This document shows positions 13,919 to 14,823 of a stretch of DNA of 14,823 bases, in pieces. The translations under genes and the position numbers were made by a program. The DNA is taken from positions 1 to 14,823 of the forward strand of contig DATEDA010000049.1 in NCBI GenBank assembly GCA_035286595.1. The letters run 5' to 3'. The stretch is from DATEDA01 sp035286595 (GTDB taxonomy: Bacteria > Pseudomonadota > Gammaproteobacteria > Burkholderiales > SG8-39). Every line of letters starts with the position of its first letter. Within the stretch, counting starts at the first letter, position 1. Under the pieces are notes generated by a model. It had not been told where the DNA came from, did no database searches, and was given only the letters and a program-made list of their open reading frames with translations.

Positions 13919-14719
13919 ATGAGTGAAGCCGCCTATCTCGACCTGATGAAGCACGTGCTCGAGCAGGGGGCTCGCAAGAGCGACCGCACCGGCACCGGCA
14001 CGCTCTCGACCTTCGGCTGGCAGATGCGGTTCGACCTCTCCGACCGGTTCCCGCTGCTCACCACGAAGAAGCTGCATCTCAAGTCGATCATCTACGAGCT
14101 GCTGTGGTTCCTGCGCGGCGACACCAACGTGCGCTGGCTGCAGGAACGCGGCGTCACGATCTGGGACGAGTGGGCCGACGCGAGCGGCGAGCTCGGTCCG
14201 GTGTACGGCTCCCAGTGGCGCAGCTGGCCGGCGGGCGACGGCACGACGATCGACCAGATTGCCAGGGTCGTGGAGTCGATCAGGCGCAAGCCCGACTCGC
14301 GGCGCCATCTCGTCACCGCGTGGAACCCCGCCGAGGTCGACCGGATGGCGCTGCCGCCCTGCCATGCGCTGTTCCAGTTCTACGTCGCCGAGGGACGGCT
14401 CTCGTGCCAGATGTATCAGCGGAGCGCCGACATCTTCCTCGGCGTGCCGTTCAACATCGCGTCCTACGCGCTCCTCACGCTGATGGTCGCGCAGGTGACC
14501 GGGCTCAAGCCCGCGGAGTTCGTGCTCACGCTAGGTGACGCGCACCTCTACCTGAACCACCTCGACCAGGCGCGCGAGCAGCTCGCCAGGGCGCCGCGCC
14601 CGTTCCCGAGGATGAAGCTCAACCCCGAAGTGAAGGACCTCTTCGCGTTCCGGTACGAGGACTTCACGCTCGAAGGCTACGCGCCGCACCCGGCGATCAA
14701 GGCGCCGATCGCGGTCTGA
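13919..14719 (+). CDS. thyA: Thymidylate synthase
   Basis: A 266-residue ThyA, which methylates dUMP to dTMP using 5,10-methylenetetrahydrofolate and produces dihydrofolate. Catalytic landmarks: SDRTGTGTLSTFG with the phosphate-binding Arg (23), WFLRGDTN, IWDEWA, SRRH (128-129, phosphate-binding Arg pair), catalytic Cys148 in LPPCHALFQF, YQRSADIFLGVPFNIASYA (Arg168, Ser169, Asp171) and GDAHLYLNH. It is complete, of the normal short 264-residue class, and ends with IKAPIAV. The start is ATG 13919, 18 bases after the kinase, with no strong SD. In related genomes folA often follows; here the window ends in repeats about 100 bases later. It consumes the folate whose synthesis begins with FolE2 at 5717. 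Confidence 0.97.
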   Translation: MSEAAYLDLMKHVLEQGARKSDRTGTGTLSTFGWQMRFDLSDRFPLLTTKKLHLKSIIYELLWFLRGDTNVRWLQERGVTIWDEWADASGELGPVYGSQWRSWPAGDGTTIDQIARVVESIRRKPDSRRHLVTAWNPAEVDRMALPPCHALFQFYVAEGRLSCQMYQRSADIFLGVPFNIASYALLTLMVAQVTGLKPAEFVLTLGDAHLYLNHLDQAREQLARAPRPFPRMKLNPEVKDLFAFRYEDFTLEGYAPHPAIKAPIAV

Positions 14720-14729
14720 GCAACCCGGG

Positions 14730-14793
14730 TTCCAACCGGGGATTTACAAGGGGGCTACGCCCCCTTGTTCCATAGCGGGGATATACAAGGGGG
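14730..14793 (+). repeat. Tandem pair of GC-rich hairpin units after thyA
   Basis: Two near-identical copies of a 25-26 base unit, TTCCA followed by CGGGGAT, a T-or-A, then TACAAGGGGG, lie at 14730-14754 and 14768-14793, offset 38-39 bases. Each is followed by a C-run able to pair with the G-run. The shared core ACAAGGGGG recurs (minus strand) at 2002-2010, with a one-base variant at 9852-9860. Confidence 0.6.
14746..14768 (+). terminator. Terminator-like hairpin downstream of thyA
   Basis: ACAAGGGGGC (14746-14755) pairs perfectly with GCCCCCTTGT (14759-14768) around a TAC loop, a 10-bp GC-rich stem 26 bases past the thyA stop. It is followed by a short, interrupted T-run (TTGTTCC), so it may end thyA transcription in either direction. 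Because it is part of a repeat pair, it may instead be a dispersed element that doubles as a terminator. Confidence 0.6.
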
Positions 14794-14803
14794 ATTCCCC
14801 CCG

Positions 14804-14823
14804 GCTCGCCCTGCAGGGCGAGC
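14804..14823. repeat. 20-bp perfect palindrome at the window edge
   Basis: GCTCGCCCTG is followed directly by its exact reverse complement CAGGGCGAGC, with a PstI-like CTGCAG centre, ending on the last base of the window. It may extend further. Together with the GGGGG/CCCCC stem at 14789-14802 it makes three consecutive inverted repeats after thyA. Confidence 0.6.

Noticed and set aside
12581..14365. 594-codon open frame on the - strand opposite the kinase and thyA
   Set aside because: Both opposing genes have complete catalytic motifs, and the antisense product shows no recognisable domain.
14730..14823. Possible CRISPR-like array after thyA
   Set aside because: Only two imperfect units with a 13-base spacing and strong internal hairpins; no cas genes or regular spacers.

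Overview
The window looks like a stretch of chromosome from a high-GC betaproteobacterium, probably Burkholderiales or a neighbouring order. The reasons are the strong G/C bias at third codon positions, GTG starts, very tight gene packing, and the gene order xseB-ispA-dxs-folE2, which is typical of betaproteobacteria. This placement is inferred from gene content; no rRNA or tRNA gene is present to confirm it. No stretch longer than about 105 bases lacks a gene. I see no transposase, phage gene, CRISPR array or tRNA.

Region 1 (1-3209, + strand) is a purine/urate-degradation cluster. It holds the 3' end of uraD (OHCU decarboxylase), a complete uraH (5-hydroxyisourate hydrolase), a BMP-family substrate-binding lipoprotein, a second transthyretin-like paralogue that has lost the catalytic Arg and the YRGS tail, and an MFS transporter. 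UraH and UraD carry out the two steps after urate oxidation. The binding protein and MFS carrier may handle a purine or ureide substrate (inference). yajQ follows at 3242, with a perfect TATAAT overlapping the MFS stop codon.

Region 2 (3732-5804) holds a class I glutamine amidotransferase (-), divergent by only 16 bp from a secreted retropepsin-like aspartic protease (+). A second protease paralogue (-) converges on the first, and the two stop codons share one CTAG palindrome.

Region 3 (5091-9812, - strand) reads in transcription order: a 23-codon small ORF with a strong ribosome-binding site, xseB, ispA, dxs, folE2 and the second protease. It links exonuclease VII, isoprenoid precursor synthesis (DXP synthase, farnesyl diphosphate synthase) and folate synthesis. 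A class III omega-amino acid aminotransferase lies upstream on the same strand (9890-11239).

Region 4 (11335-14719, + strand) starts from a divergent promoter region. It carries a tandem-rhodanese sulfurtransferase, a DUF2784 membrane protein, a fused response-regulator receiver/Ser-Thr kinase and thyA. thyA is followed by a terminator-like hairpin and GC-rich repeats that run to the window edge. Related GC-rich elements appear in other gaps.

Most of the window is ordinary housekeeping sequence. The observations most worth checking are the degenerate UraH paralogue flanking an orphan BMP lipoprotein, the tail-to-tail protease pair (one copy apparently lacking a canonical start), the small ORF upstream of xseB, the REC-kinase fusion, and the dispersed intergenic repeat family.
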